A stretch of 64,000 nt of DNA from JAGRCP01 sp942490705 (GTDB taxonomy: Bacteria; Chloroflexota; Anaerolineae; Caldilineales; Caldilineaceae). A model generated the notes under the pieces. That model was not told the origin of the DNA. It was given only the letters and a program-made list of their open reading frames with translations, and searched no databases. The DNA is taken from assembly GCA_942490705.1 (NCBI GenBank), contig CALNXY010000012.1:186001-250000 (forward strand), written 5' to 3'. Positions 8,783 to 18,192 of this stretch are shown here, piece by piece. The first letter of the stretch is position 1, and each line of letters opens with the position of its first letter. The position numbers were made by a program, and so were the translations under genes.

Positions 8783-9110
8783 TCGACGTTCCCATCTTGT
8801 GGTTCAGCGGTGAAGGATGATGAATGAGAAGACAAAGTTACTTTTGTTTTCAAAAAACAGTTCCGATTGTACCATACGTCGTTTTGAACGCCATCTTTTT
8901 GTGAGCATTTTTAAGGTTTCCTACTTCGTTTTTGCGCTGTAATCGACTATGATTTTGCTAGAGGCCTATTCACCGTCGGTAGATCGTCCTCTAGCCGGCG
9001 TCGTAAGGGAAGACGCCTCTGGTTATGAAAAGTTACTGCGAGTTTATGAAAAGTTGTTTGTGAGACCGCAACTCGGTCTCGCGCCATTCAGTACGTCTAG
9101 AGGCATACCC
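8783..9110. other. Divergent intergenic region, sigma factor / ABC exporter
   Basis: On the minus strand TACAAT (8866-8871) preceded by TGG is a plausible extended -10 for the sigma gene, with only a weak -35. In-frame codons continue upstream of the exporter ATG as far as 8949, but no Shine-Dalgarno supports an earlier start. I see no other gene. Confidence 0.4.
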
Positions 9111-10910
9111 ATGGCCAAGAGTGAGTTTAGCGTATCAAACCAGTGGACAATCGATCGGCGCGGCCCGGTGCGCTGGGTGACCTCTCATCTGATGCGGAAT
9201 AAGCTAATCATGCTCGGCGTGGTCGCCGGCGCTGCTGCCAATGCGGCGCTGGCTGCGGCGTTACCGCTCTTCACCGGCATCGCCTTTGACGCTGTGGTCA
9301 ACGCAACGCCTAACTTGCAGCTGTTGCTCTGGGCTGCGATCTTGCTGGTGTTCTCGCAGGTGATTCGTTCTGCTATGCAGCTTGGGCGCAACTTTAGCAG
9401 CGAAGTATTGGGGCAACGGTTAGAGCGCGACGCTCGCCAGGAACTCTATGGCTCGCTGCTGGGCAAGAGCATGGCCTTTCACGATTCCTACGCAACTGGC
9501 GAAGTCATGGCGCGCGCCACCAACGATGTGCGCGAACTGGCGCTCATGATGGCGCCGGGGCTGAACCTCGTCTTGGGCTCGGCAACCTTTTTGATCATGC
9601 CGTTGATTGTGGCGCCAAGTATCTATCCGGCGCTCATTCTGACGCCGGCCTTATTTGCTGTCGCCTATCTCATTGCTATGCGTGCCTATCTGCTGGACCT
9701 GCGCCCGGTCACCGAGAATGTGCGCAAGGCATTTGGCGAAATGAATTCGGGGCTGTCTGAATCGATTGAGGGCATTGAAACGGTAAAGGGGGCAGCTCAG
9801 GAAGAGGCGGAAGTGGCGCGATTCCATGCCAATGCCACCGGCTATCGCAATGCATACGTCGCCCAGGGACGTGTCGAGGCGCGCTTCCTACCGCTTCTGA
9901 TTCTCGGCTTGGCCCAGGGGCTGGCCTTTTGGCATGCGCTGGCGCTCTATAACCGCGGCATTATCTCAGTGGGCGATGTCGTGGCGTATATGGGGCTGAT
10001 CGCGCTCTTCGGCTTTCCGGTTTTCGTGTCGCTCTTTGCCTATTCACAGGTCTCATCCGGCCTCTCCAGCGCTCGCCGCATTTTGGCCTTGATTCAGGCC
10101 GACACCGCGCTTGATCGCAATGAGGGTGGCTATGCCAAGAAAATGACCGGCGACGTGACGTTCGATCATGTGACCTTCACCTATCAGGGTGAACAGGACG
10201 ACGTCAGCGCGACAAATGGCGGTAGCCAACCTGCTGCCCATGCTGCGCTAACCGATGTTTCTTTCTCCATCGAGGCCGGAAAGACGTTGGCTTTGGTTGG
10301 CCAGACGGGCTCGGGCAAGAGTACGGTGGCAAAGCTGGTCAATCGCATCTATGACGTGGATGCGGGGCAGGTGCTGATCGACGGCGTCGATGTGCGTGAC
10401 TGGGATCTGGCCGCGCTGCGCTCGCAGATTTCCATCATCGAGCAAGACATTTTTCTCTTCAGCCGCACCATCGGTGAAAACATTGCCTTCGGCCGCTCTG
10501 ACGCAACGCAGGCTGAGATTGAGGACGCGGCCCGCGCTGCGCAAGCCCACAACTTCATTACGGCCTTTCCCGATGGCTATGAGACGATGATCGGCGAGCG
10601 GGGCGTCATGCTTTCGGGCGGTCAGCGGCAGCGCCTGGCCCTTGCTCGCGCCTTCCTGACCAACCCCGCGATCCTTGTGCTGGACGACTCGACCAGCGCG
10701 ATCGACAGCGCAACTGAGGATCGCATTCAGCGCGCGATCGAGGCCGCGACTGAAGGACGAACGACGATTCTCATCACCCATCGGCTCTCGCAGATCCGCT
10801 GGGCTGACAAAATTGTCGTCTTGCGTCAGGGCATGGTGGCCGCGGAAGGAAGTCATGAGGAGCTAATGGAACGCTCCGAAGCCTACCGCAACATCTTCGC
10901 CCACTTCTAG
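9111..10910 (+). CDS. ABC exporter, fused membrane and ATPase domains
   Basis: 599 residues from the ATG of MAKSEFSV, which is preceded by AGAGG at 7 nt; the frame is open 54 codons further upstream, but that stretch does not look like exporter sequence. Six membrane segments lie between about residues 30 and 310 (type-1 exporter fold). The ATPase follows from about 340: Walker A GQTGSGKST, Q-loop ISIIEQDIFLF, signature LSGGQRQRLALARA, Walker B AILVLDDSTSAID and H-loop ITHRLS. A 15-residue insertion (GEQDDVSATNGGSQP) sits just before Walker A. Family: ABCB/MsbA-like lipid or drug exporter, acting as a homodimer or with a half-transporter encoded elsewhere. Substrate unknown. Confidence 0.92.
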   Translation: MAKSEFSVSNQWTIDRRGPVRWVTSHLMRNKLIMLGVVAGAAANAALAAALPLFTGIAFDAVVNATPNLQLLLWAAILLVFSQVIRSAMQLGRNFSSEVLGQRLERDARQELYGSLLGKSMAFHDSYATGEVMARATNDVRELALMMAPGLNLVLGSATFLIMPLIVAPSIYPALILTPALFAVAYLIAMRAYLLDLRPVTENVRKAFGEMNSGLSESIEGIETVKGAAQEEAEVARFHANATGYRNAYVAQGRVEARFLPLLILGLAQGLAFWHALALYNRGIISVGDVVAYMGLIALFGFPVFVSLFAYSQVSSGLSSARRILALIQADTALDRNEGGYAKKMTGDVTFDHVTFTYQGEQDDVSATNGGSQPAAHAALTDVSFSIEAGKTLALVGQTGSGKSTVAKLVNRIYDVDAGQVLIDGVDVRDWDLAALRSQISIIEQDIFLFSRTIGENIAFGRSDATQAEIEDAARAAQAHNFITAFPDGYETMIGERGVMLSGGQRQRLALARAFLTNPAILVLDDSTSAIDSATEDRIQRAIEAATEGRTTILITHRLSQIRWADKIVVLRQGMVAAEGSHEELMERSEAYRNIFAHF

Positions 10911-10917
10911 TGTCGCG

Positions 10918-11033
10918 TTGACATTTGGTCGTAACGTCCCCGGCACGGGCGCCTGCAAGTCTGCAGATCGGATATTCTGCTGCCCGTGCCGGGGACGTGC
11001 CAGGCGCGAAGTCGGTGGCTTTCGAAATGTCAA
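10918..11033. repeat. Nested inverted repeat between convergent genes
   Basis: Outer arms TTGACATTT (10918-10926) and AAATGTCAA (11025-11033) enclose a 17-bp perfect stem (ACGTCCCCGGCACGGGC at 10934-10950 with its complement at 10982-10998) around a 31-nt loop. There is no T-run. It lies between the 3' ends of the exporter and the 196-aa membrane protein, so it could act as a bidirectional terminator, or be a small mobile repeat. Confidence 0.75.
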
Positions 11034-11167
11034 CAGAGCCTAATGTCGCGTCGCCATAACCCGGCAGGCTGCTGTCTGCGGGAATACACGCGAACGGGGG
11101 TGAAGCGGATATCTGCTGCTTTGTCTCTTTCTATCCGCGGTGATTCGCCCCAGCCGCGTTCCATCCT

Positions 11168-11758
11168 TCAGCCCCAGCGTGACCGGTGGGCCAGATCCAA
11201 CTGCTGCCGCAATTCGCGTTTGGCCGCAACAAGGTTTTCTTTGGTGCGGAAGTAGGCGGCTTCGCTGAAGCCCAGGGGTTCGCTTTGCAGAATATCTTCC
11301 AGATTTTCGACAATACGCAGCAGTTTCGCCTCCAGAAGCTCGATCGAGGTACCGTAGAGTTGCTCCGGCACGAAGTAGAAAGCGATCAGGCTGAAGGCGT
11401 ATGCATAGACCAGGTAGACGCCGGGAATTGGGCCAACGCGTGGCGGAACAACGAAGAAGAAGATGACGCCGACAAGCGCAGCAATGCTCATGATCTGCCA
11501 GCGCGAAATGGGGCGTGCCAGCGGCATGGGCCCCAGGCGTTCGGCCAGCAAGTCGTAGCGTCTGGTCTGGCTATACCAAGCATTGAATTCGTGGCACTGC
11601 CGTAGATTTACGCGGTGTTGATCGAAGCGCGCCAGCCGCTCGGCAATCTCACGCGTTTCCGCCGCAAGGTCGTAGAGCGCTTTGCGCGTGAGCGGTACAG
11701 GTTCCGAGGCGCGAGGCGAGCGAAAACGCTCGATTAACCGATCCGGCAGCAAGCGCAC
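11168..11758 (-). CDS. Membrane protein of unknown function
   Basis: 196 residues from a GTG start (MRLLPDRLIERF). There are two predicted transmembrane helices around residues 88-105 and 115-133 (IMSIAALVGVIFFFVVP and PGVYLVYAYAFSLIAFYFVP), flanked by charged, helical N- and C-terminal parts that look coiled-coil-like. I do not recognise a domain family. It follows the UbiA-like gene by about 45 nt and may be co-transcribed with it. Confidence 0.7.
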   Translation of the reverse strand: MRLLPDRLIERFRSPRASEPVPLTRKALYDLAAETREIAERLARFDQHRVNLRQCHEFNAWYSQTRRYDLLAERLGPMPLARPISRWQIMSIAALVGVIFFFVVPPRVGPIPGVYLVYAYAFSLIAFYFVPEQLYGTSIELLEAKLLRIVENLEDILQSEPLGFSEAAYFRTKENLVAAKRELRQQLDLAHRSRWG

Positions 11759-11802
11759 AGTGGGGGTCCGTCAGATCCGGTGCAGCGGGAACGCGTCCAC
11801 GC

Positions 11803-12813
11803 TCACAGCAGTCGGTCCAAAAAGAGGGAAAGACAGAAAAGGAAAGCCGTGACGATGACGCCATTGATGGCCGTAGCGTAAAGGCGGGGCAGGTCTTCCC
11901 GTCGGCGGCCACCGCGCCAAATATCCGAGAATCCACCCAGCACCAGCGGCAGACCGCCCAGACTCAGTAAGGTCCACAACGGCAGGGTGCCAATGCTGGA
12001 GGCAAGGATAAAGGAACTATATGCCGCGATCGTCAGCACGATCCCGATGTCCAGGCTACGCGGGATACCCACGCTGACGACCAGTGTCCGCTTGCGAATG
12101 AGCCAATCGCGGTGATAACGCAGCAGGTTATAGGTGTAGATTACAAGGACCGAAAGCAAACCCAGCGGTAGCGTGGCCCAGAGTGCGCTTTGAGAAAGCT
12201 GCTGCGTCAGAGCATAGTAACCGCCCAAAACAGGCAGGAGGCCAAAGCTGATGAAGACGCCAATTTCGCCCAGTCCCCAGCCACGATAGCCATATCGAAT
12301 CGGCGGCGCTGCGTAGAAGAGGGCCAGCACAAAGCTCAGCCCGGCGAAGAAAAGCATGGGCCAGCCAGCCAGCAATGCCAGTAGGATGCTGCAGGCCAGG
12401 CCGACCGCACCAAAGATCAGGCCCAGGTTGCGCGTCAGCGTGGCATCAATGCGGCCATTGCGCATCAGGCTGTAGGCCGTATCAGGCAGGAGATCGCTCC
12501 CCCCGTGATCAACGCTGAGACCGTTCCGGAAATCGAAGTATTCCCACAAAGCATTAATGCTTAGCGCGCCGGACAACGAACCCAATAATGCAATCAGGAA
12601 GTTGCCCAGATCGAAAACGCCCTGCTCCCACCAGCCCAGGATGGCTCCGCATAGGATCGGCATGGTGAGAGCCAGCGCCGCGTGCGCGCGTAAAAGCGTT
12701 GCTAGCTTCATGGGCATAGATATGACGCCGCGTGCGATCTGCCCGCTCTCCGTCCGTTCATCGGGCGTGAACTGCTCATTCGCTTGTTGCGTTGCAAGAC
12801 CCTGATCAGACAT
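11803..12813 (-). CDS. UbiA-family prenyltransferase
   Basis: 336 residues with 8-9 hydrophobic helices. The first Asp-rich motif NALWEYFDFRNGLSVD (about residues 88-103) has the N-x-x-x-D/D arrangement used by UbiA enzymes to bind prenyl diphosphate. The second conserved loop is degenerate (YHRDWLIRKRTLVVSVG, where MenA proteins have a D...GKRTL-like motif), and the KRTLVV-like block points to the MenA side of the family (menaquinone). Assignment to MenA specifically is inference; other UbiA proteins make ubiquinone, heme or lipid intermediates. A 30-residue polar N-terminus precedes the first helix. Confidence 0.8.
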   Translation of the reverse strand: MSDQGLATQQANEQFTPDERTESGQIARGVISMPMKLATLLRAHAALALTMPILCGAILGWWEQGVFDLGNFLIALLGSLSGALSINALWEYFDFRNGLSVDHGGSDLLPDTAYSLMRNGRIDATLTRNLGLIFGAVGLACSILLALLAGWPMLFFAGLSFVLALFYAAPPIRYGYRGWGLGEIGVFISFGLLPVLGGYYALTQQLSQSALWATLPLGLLSVLVIYTYNLLRYHRDWLIRKRTLVVSVGIPRSLDIGIVLTIAAYSSFILASSIGTLPLWTLLSLGGLPLVLGGFSDIWRGGRRREDLPRLYATAINGVIVTAFLFCLSLFLDRLL

Positions 12814-12997
12814 ACATCACTGCTTCAATCGCTACGATTCGCGGTGACCATTCACCACGTTTGTACAATTTCTATACAATTCTAGCACGCCAAATCGCGT
12901 CACGTCAAAGCATTTGGCGATCGAACTGGTAACGCTACACCCAATAGTGATAGACCGCCGAACAGAGCGGATGCGGCGGATACGTGCGCCAGGTAGC

Positions 12998-14701
12998 TTA
13001 TTCCTGTGCCGGTTCGGCACGCCACAGCTCAAAGAGAACGGTCCCGTCGCGTTGGCTGAATTCGGCCTCCGGATGGGCAGTGAGTCCGCTTGCTGCGGCT
13101 GCTGTCAAGAAGGCCTCCCGGCGTCCGGCGAAGACACTCTGATCAGGCGCGCGCAACAGGTACACATTGTCGGGGTTGGGCAAAAATTGGGCCAGACGAT
13201 CGTCGAACGCAACGTCGGGTGCATCGGGTGATGCATAGCCAAAGATTTCAATCGGCCGTACGGCGCCCCGGCTAAGATAGCGTACCGGCGCATCAAGCCC
13301 CCAGTCCAGGGCAATTGGGGCGCCCAGGCCGTTGAACTGCAGATAATACGCCAGATGGTACGTGGCATCCGAGTGGTCGGCAAGGCCGCCGGTGCGTGTC
13401 AGCGCACGGTGGTAGTTGACCGTTGCGTTCAGGTCCAGCACCAGCCAGAGCGCGAGCAGGCCATAAGCGCCCCAGCGCAGCATGCGATTCACGTTGGTCG
13501 ATACCTGCGCGGAAGGCATAACCCAAGCGTGGAGACTCAAGCCGGCCAAACCGACGAGCAGCGGATGGAGTAAGGCATAGTGGGTAATGAAGAGATCGCT
13601 AATGGTGAAGAGGCTCGCACCGAAACTCAGGGCGACGAGCAGGAGTGGCGCCAGGAGCCAGCTTGGCCGCCGCCACAGGCCCGTTAGCAGCAGCGCCACG
13701 CCTGCCCACAGCGCCACTGGATTGGCGTAGATGCCGCCGAGATACCAGAGATGATCGCCGCGCAAGATCTGACCGATCTGCCCAGCCCGCACCCCGAAAT
13801 TTTGCCCGATGGCCAGGTTGTTGACGCCATAGTAGCTTTCGCCCAGGTTGCCCCCCACGCTGTTCCACGTGCCGCCGGTCTGGAGATTAAATAGCAGAAG
13901 GGGCAAGAGGGGCAGCAAGAAAGCCGCACCAGCCCCAAGTGCGGCGCCGAACGAGAGCGACGGCGCAAGCCGGTGGCCGTGCCGTCGAGCATAGATCCAC
14001 CAGCCAAACATGAGCAGGGCAAAGGGCCCCACAACCCATATCGCCAGCAGCTTGGCATAGAGGGCGAGACCGCCTGCCAACGCGCTTATCCAGAGCGCGG
14101 GGCTGCGTCCGTTGCGCAGCCAACGTAGCCCCTGCCAGACACAGAGCAGCGTCAGCGGCTGCGTCAGGTTGGTCACAAAGATGCCCTGGCGGCTCCAGAA
14201 GATGAAGCTGGGTGAGGCCGCCAGGAGCGTTATGGCCATGAGTCCGGCCAGCGTAATGGGAACCGGGTGATCGTCCATTGCTGCCGGGGAGCCGGTGAGA
14301 CAGGCGAGCCAGGTCGAGAGGCTGCGCTCCAGGAGCAGCAGGGTGGCCGCTCCTGTCAGGATGGCGACAATGCGCAGATTGGGCACGCCAATGCCCGAAA
14401 TACCCAGGGCCGGCAGGGCAAGATAAACATTGAGCGCGCCGATGTAGTCCTGAACCATCAGCGGGAGTTCCGCTCCTGCAAGCGTGATCGTTGCGTCGCG
14501 GAAGGCTGTTAGAGGCGCCCCCGTCAGCAACTCCATGGCGTTGACGCCAGCCTCTTTGGCTTCGTCATAATGGAGGCCGGGCAAGCCCAATTGATAGAGA
14601 GTGAGAACAAAGTAGAGAAGCAGCGCAGCGCCAAGCCAGAGCCGACGCCAAGAGCAAGGGAGCGTCGTAGGTAATGAGGGCGAGGGAGGGGAAGCGGCCA
14701 T
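12998..14701 (-). CDS. GT-C membrane glycosyltransferase (ArnT/PMT-like)
   Basis: 567 residues, 11-13 hydrophobic segments. The first extracytoplasmic loop carries the acidic motif HYDEAKEAGVNAMELL (about residues 45-60), matching the DE motif of polyprenyl-phosphate-sugar-dependent GT39/ArnT-type enzymes. The C-terminal ~120 residues form a soluble domain. It starts 9 nt after the stop of the FecR-like gene, which itself overlaps a TPR gene, so the three form an operon. A likely role is glycosylation of a lipid or surface protein on the outer face of the membrane; acceptor and sugar are unknown. Confidence 0.8.
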   Translation of the reverse strand: MAASPPSPSLPTTLPCSWRRLWLGAALLLYFVLTLYQLGLPGLHYDEAKEAGVNAMELLTGAPLTAFRDATITLAGAELPLMVQDYIGALNVYLALPALGISGIGVPNLRIVAILTGAATLLLLERSLSTWLACLTGSPAAMDDHPVPITLAGLMAITLLAASPSFIFWSRQGIFVTNLTQPLTLLCVWQGLRWLRNGRSPALWISALAGGLALYAKLLAIWVVGPFALLMFGWWIYARRHGHRLAPSLSFGAALGAGAAFLLPLLPLLLFNLQTGGTWNSVGGNLGESYYGVNNLAIGQNFGVRAGQIGQILRGDHLWYLGGIYANPVALWAGVALLLTGLWRRPSWLLAPLLLVALSFGASLFTISDLFITHYALLHPLLVGLAGLSLHAWVMPSAQVSTNVNRMLRWGAYGLLALWLVLDLNATVNYHRALTRTGGLADHSDATYHLAYYLQFNGLGAPIALDWGLDAPVRYLSRGAVRPIEIFGYASPDAPDVAFDDRLAQFLPNPDNVYLLRAPDQSVFAGRREAFLTAAAASGLTAHPEAEFSQRDGTVLFELWRAEPAQE

Positions 14702-14710
14702 CAGCGTACG

Positions 14711-16054
14711 CTACTCGGCCAGCATGTAGATTTCGCTCGCCATGCTCTGATAGTTGTGCCCGCTGGCATAGATGCGGATACTGTTGATGCGCGCGGGACG
14801 TGTCTCGGCCAGGAGTTCCATAAGATTGGGTGACTGGAACGTGTACCAGTTGTATGGCGGGATCTTGCTGGCGTTGTTGATGACACGGGACGGGTCGTCC
14901 GGATCCCGATAGAAGAAGCCATGCCCCCAACGCAGGTCTTTGCCATAGACGTCGGTGTAGGCGATTTCCACCCGTAGCGGAAACTCGGAATTCATATAGC
15001 CGGCCCCGGCGAGGCTCTGGTAGAGCAGGCGCACATCCAATTGGATCGTCAGCGAGTCGTAGACATTGACGTCCTTATTAATTTCCTGGAAAATGCCTAC
15101 TTCTGTGTGGACGCCCTCCTCGCCTTGGCGGTTGAAGTGGGCCACGCGTCGCCCGTCGCGCTCGATGATGCTGACCGTGCCGTTTTCTACCCCGGGGGCT
15201 TCATTATACTGCTTCCAGGAATCGCCCGTCGCCTCTGAGAAATCGCCATTCTGGATCAAATTTTGATCGGTCGATGCTGCGGTGACGCTGCTGGTTGCGC
15301 CCGTGCTCCAACCGCGCATGCCGGTGGTAATGATCTGCTCTGTTCCGGCGCCGTCGGTCAAGGCTGCTTGACCCGAGCGCACGGTGATTTCCGTGCGTCC
15401 CATTGCTGCCTCAGCTGCTGGCGCAGCCTCATCTTCGGCCGCGACTACGGAATCGACGGCAATGTTGTAGCTGCCGGCATCCAGGGCAATCGTCCCTTGG
15501 GGCGTAATCAGTTCGACCTGAAGGGGACGCAAGTTGCCGCTATTGGTGAAGACGCGCGCTTGGCCGGCGTCCAGCAGCATCCGCACCGTGTAGGGCTGGC
15601 TGCTGCGATCAAAAAAGGGGCGGCGCAGGCGCTCCAGGGTCAGCTCGGCGCCGGGATAGATCTGAACGCTGCCCAAGAGCTCGCCGGTCTCCTCGTCACG
15701 GATGAGGCCGACCGTACCCTGGGTGGACTCGTCGGCGGCCACAATGCGGCTGCCCTCATCGACATCGGCATGTTCGGTTGTCACGGCAATTGGCTCACTG
15801 CTTGCATCAGGATAGAGCAACAGGGTGCCTTGCGTGGCCTCCAGTTGAGCCGGTTCAGCAACCATATAATGGTCAACCATATAAGTAAGAGAGATGGGCA
15901 CAATGATGAGGAGGGCCACAAAGACACTAAACGCTCCCAGCAAAACCCCCCAAGCCAGCCGTTCGGGATTGTCACGCCAGCTAACGCCGGAGCCTTGCGC
16001 GCCGGTCTCATTGATGGGGGTCGATTGAGGGGAACTGGTTACATTTGTGCTCAT
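14711..16054 (-). CDS. Membrane-anchored FecR-like protein with C-terminal carbohydrate-binding-like domain
   Basis: 447 residues. A 36-residue polar N-terminus is followed by one transmembrane helix (WGVLLGAFSVFVALLIIVP, about 34-53). The large outer part starts with FecR-like beta repeats (residues ~70-250, e.g. TPQGTIALDAGSYNIAV, GRTEITVRSGQAALTDG) and ends with a CBM4/9-like sandwich beginning NLIQNGDFSEATGDSW (about 275-447). The start codon overlaps the TPR gene stop (ATGA). Its position between a TPR protein and a GT-C transferase suggests an envelope glycoconjugate role (inference). There is no sigma or anti-sigma partner, so classical FecR signalling is not supported. Confidence 0.75.
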   Translation of the reverse strand: MSTNVTSSPQSTPINETGAQGSGVSWRDNPERLAWGVLLGAFSVFVALLIIVPISLTYMVDHYMVAEPAQLEATQGTLLLYPDASSEPIAVTTEHADVDEGSRIVAADESTQGTVGLIRDEETGELLGSVQIYPGAELTLERLRRPFFDRSSQPYTVRMLLDAGQARVFTNSGNLRPLQVELITPQGTIALDAGSYNIAVDSVVAAEDEAAPAAEAAMGRTEITVRSGQAALTDGAGTEQIITTGMRGWSTGATSSVTAASTDQNLIQNGDFSEATGDSWKQYNEAPGVENGTVSIIERDGRRVAHFNRQGEEGVHTEVGIFQEINKDVNVYDSLTIQLDVRLLYQSLAGAGYMNSEFPLRVEIAYTDVYGKDLRWGHGFFYRDPDDPSRVINNASKIPPYNWYTFQSPNLMELLAETRPARINSIRIYASGHNYQSMASEIYMLAE

Positions 16055-16647
16055 GCCGACGCTTCATCACTCCCGGCGGAGCCATTGTTCGCGCCTGCAA
16101 TCGTTTCTTGCTCCGGCGCTGAGGCTGCCGTGTCGCTCTTGCTCAATTCGGCTTGGACCTGCTCGATGCGATCCAGCCACAGCCGCGCGTCCGGATCCGA
16201 TGGATTGACCTGGAGCGCCTGGCGGAACATGGCCGCAGCTTCGTCTAATTCCCCCCGCTCCTTGTGGATCAGACCAAGTTGATAATTGACGTTGGGCGCG
16301 ACTGGATCAAGCTCCAGCGCTTTGGCATAGGCGGCCATGGCCTTTTCCTGATGCTGGGGGCCGGCCGTTTCCAGTTGTCCCAGTTCCGCAGCGGCCAGAT
16401 TGACCCAGAGCATGGCGTTTTCGGGGTGGGCGCTGGTGGCCGAGCGCAGCACGTCAACCGCTTGTGACCATTTACGCTGCAGGATATACGCACCGCCCAG
16501 ATTGATCGCTACGTCCAGGTTGGCAGGATCGGCCGCGTAGAGGGGCTCCAAGAGGAGTTCAGCCTCTTTGGGTTCATTTTGCTGCAAATGGCGTGCGCTC
16601 TCAAGCAGCAATCGGCGCACCTCTTTTTCGTTTGAATCATCACTCAT
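16051..16647 (-). CDS. TPR-repeat protein
   Basis: 198 residues from the ATG of MSDDSNEKEV, chosen because AGGA lies 9 nt upstream; an ATG three codons earlier is too close to that site. At least three tetratricopeptide repeats are visible, e.g. ATSAHPENAMLWVNLAAAE, LELDPVAPNVNYQLGLIHK and LQVNPSDPDARLWLDRIE. It has no signal peptide, so it is cytoplasmic. First gene of a three-gene operon with the FecR-like protein (4-nt overlap) and the glycosyltransferase; probably a scaffold for them. Confidence 0.85.
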   Translation of the reverse strand: MSDDSNEKEVRRLLLESARHLQQNEPKEAELLLEPLYAADPANLDVAINLGGAYILQRKWSQAVDVLRSATSAHPENAMLWVNLAAAELGQLETAGPQHQEKAMAAYAKALELDPVAPNVNYQLGLIHKERGELDEAAAMFRQALQVNPSDPDARLWLDRIEQVQAELSKSDTAASAPEQETIAGANNGSAGSDEASA

Positions 16648-16742
16648 AGGAGTCATCCTGTCACAGCGTTGACGGTCTCATCTAGTTCAAAACGAATTTT
16701 AGCGTCGAGGGGTTGCAAAGGCAAGGTTGGCGTCACATATCT

Positions 16743-17651
16743 CTACAGAATATACCATAAGACGACGGATAGCGTGAGCATGCTGAAGAGCGTTGTAAAA
16801 AAGACCACCGTTGCAACCAGGCGGGGCGCGGTCTCAAACTCAGTGGCCAGCACGGTGGTCATCACCGCCGTAGGCATCGCTGCCTGAAGGGTGATGACGT
16901 CGGCCTCTAGCCCGTCTACGCCCATCAACCGGCAGACGATCCAGGCCAAGATCGGCGCCGCAATCAGGCGGATGGCCGTGGCGCGCAAAATAACGAACTG
17001 GCGCTGACGCAACGGTGCGTGAATCAACTGCATGCCCAACACGATTAGCATGCCGGGAATGGCGGCGCTGGCCAGCAGGTCGATCGCCCGGAAGACGCCG
17101 ACGGGCAGCGTTAGCCCTGTTCGATTCATCGCCAAACCGATGATTGCGGCATAGAGTACCGGCACCCGGAGGCTTTGACGTACTGCGACGGCAAAGGGCG
17201 CTTGACCTGCAGAGGCGATCACAACGCCAAAGGTGTTAGATAGGAATGAGCTGATGACATAGTAGACCGACCCAAGCGCTAGCCCGGATGGGCCAAAGGC
17301 GAAGAGGCAGATCGGCAGTCCCATGTTGCCGTTGTTGGGGACGGCGCTTGTGAGTACAAAAGCAGCGCGGCGCTCCCGGCTCTGATCATAGCCGGCCACC
17401 CACCCCATGATGCCGGTTGCGACTGCCACGGTTACCGCGACCGCGGCAATGCGTTGCAGCGCGCCGTAGTCGATCTCCATCTGATAGAGGCTGCGAAAGA
17501 CGAGCGCTGGTGTTGCCAGATAAAAAATCGTCCGCCCCAGCGTGCGATTGTCGAGGGGAATGCGCCACGCCAGCAACGCGCCGGCTCCTGCAACCAGAAA
17601 GACGGGCAGAATGGTCTGGGCGAAAATGGGGAGGATCGTTTCAAAAATCAT
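16743..17651 (-). CDS. AEC (auxin efflux carrier) family transporter
   Basis: 302 residues with about ten hydrophobic helices in two inverted halves, typical of the AEC/membrane-transport family that exports organic acids such as malate or malonate in bacteria. Supporting blocks are the N-terminal PIFAQTILPVFLVAGAGALLAW, shown here only as its family-like start PIFAQTILPVF, and the mid-helix SAVPNNGNMGLPICLFAFG with the broken-helix NxGxxGLP motif. The substrate cannot be told from sequence. ATG at 17651 preferred over TTG at 17654. Confidence 0.85.
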   Translation of the reverse strand: MIFETILPIFAQTILPVFLVAGAGALLAWRIPLDNRTLGRTIFYLATPALVFRSLYQMEIDYGALQRIAAVAVTVAVATGIMGWVAGYDQSRERRAAFVLTSAVPNNGNMGLPICLFAFGPSGLALGSVYYVISSFLSNTFGVVIASAGQAPFAVAVRQSLRVPVLYAAIIGLAMNRTGLTLPVGVFRAIDLLASAAIPGMLIVLGMQLIHAPLRQRQFVILRATAIRLIAAPILAWIVCRLMGVDGLEADVITLQAAMPTAVMTTVLATEFETAPRLVATVVFFTTLFSMLTLSVVLWYIL

Positions 17652-17730
17652 CAAGCAGGCCGGCGCCTTCTCTGTGTGAAGAGCGTTCTACGCTGCGTTT
17701 GCGGCGTTCAACAGAATCCGCTCGCCGCGC

Positions 17731-18144
17731 TTATGCGGTGGCGTCGGCGTTATCCTGATCGAGGTTAATGGGTGGGGGCGCTGACTGGCTTGGCTCATCA
17801 GCGTCGTCTGCTCCCTCTTCCTCATCGATGTCAATGTTGTGGAAGAGCTCATAGCTGTCCAGGCTGGGCGTAAAGAACTCAACGACAAATTCATTGGGCA
17901 CGCCCATGGGCTGGCTAATCTCATTCAGAAGCGCACGGATGAAGTGGCGCCGGTCATCGGGCTGGAGACGCTGCGACGCATCATCCCAGAGCAGGATCGT
18001 GCCGTACATGCCCTCATTGGTGTAATGAAGGTCGAGCTTGCCAATTGTCAGAGGCTGATCGTCTGTGCCTACCTGATCCAAGTCGAAGAGCGCGTACTGT
18101 TCAGAATTGGTGGTGCGCACCAGGCGCTTCAGTTTGAGGTTCAC
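17731..18144 (-). CDS. Acidic protein of unknown function
   Basis: 137 residues from a GTG start with GAGAAGG upstream. The first ~100 residues look folded and mixed alpha/beta (LKRLVRTTNSEQYALFDLD, LHYTNEGMYGTILLW); the last 35 are Asp/Glu/Pro-rich and disordered (NIDIDEEEGADDADEPSQS). No family recognised. It lies 48 nt downstream of the HEAT-repeat gene and is probably co-transcribed with it; both products are strongly acidic. Confidence 0.65.
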   Translation of the reverse strand: MNLKLKRLVRTTNSEQYALFDLDQVGTDDQPLTIGKLDLHYTNEGMYGTILLWDDASQRLQPDDRRHFIRALLNEISQPMGVPNEFVVEFFTPSLDSYELFHNIDIDEEEGADDADEPSQSAPPPINLDQDNADATA

Positions 18145-18192
18145 GGCAAGCCTTCTCGCTGTCAGTGGTCACTTGACGAACGTCAATTGCGG

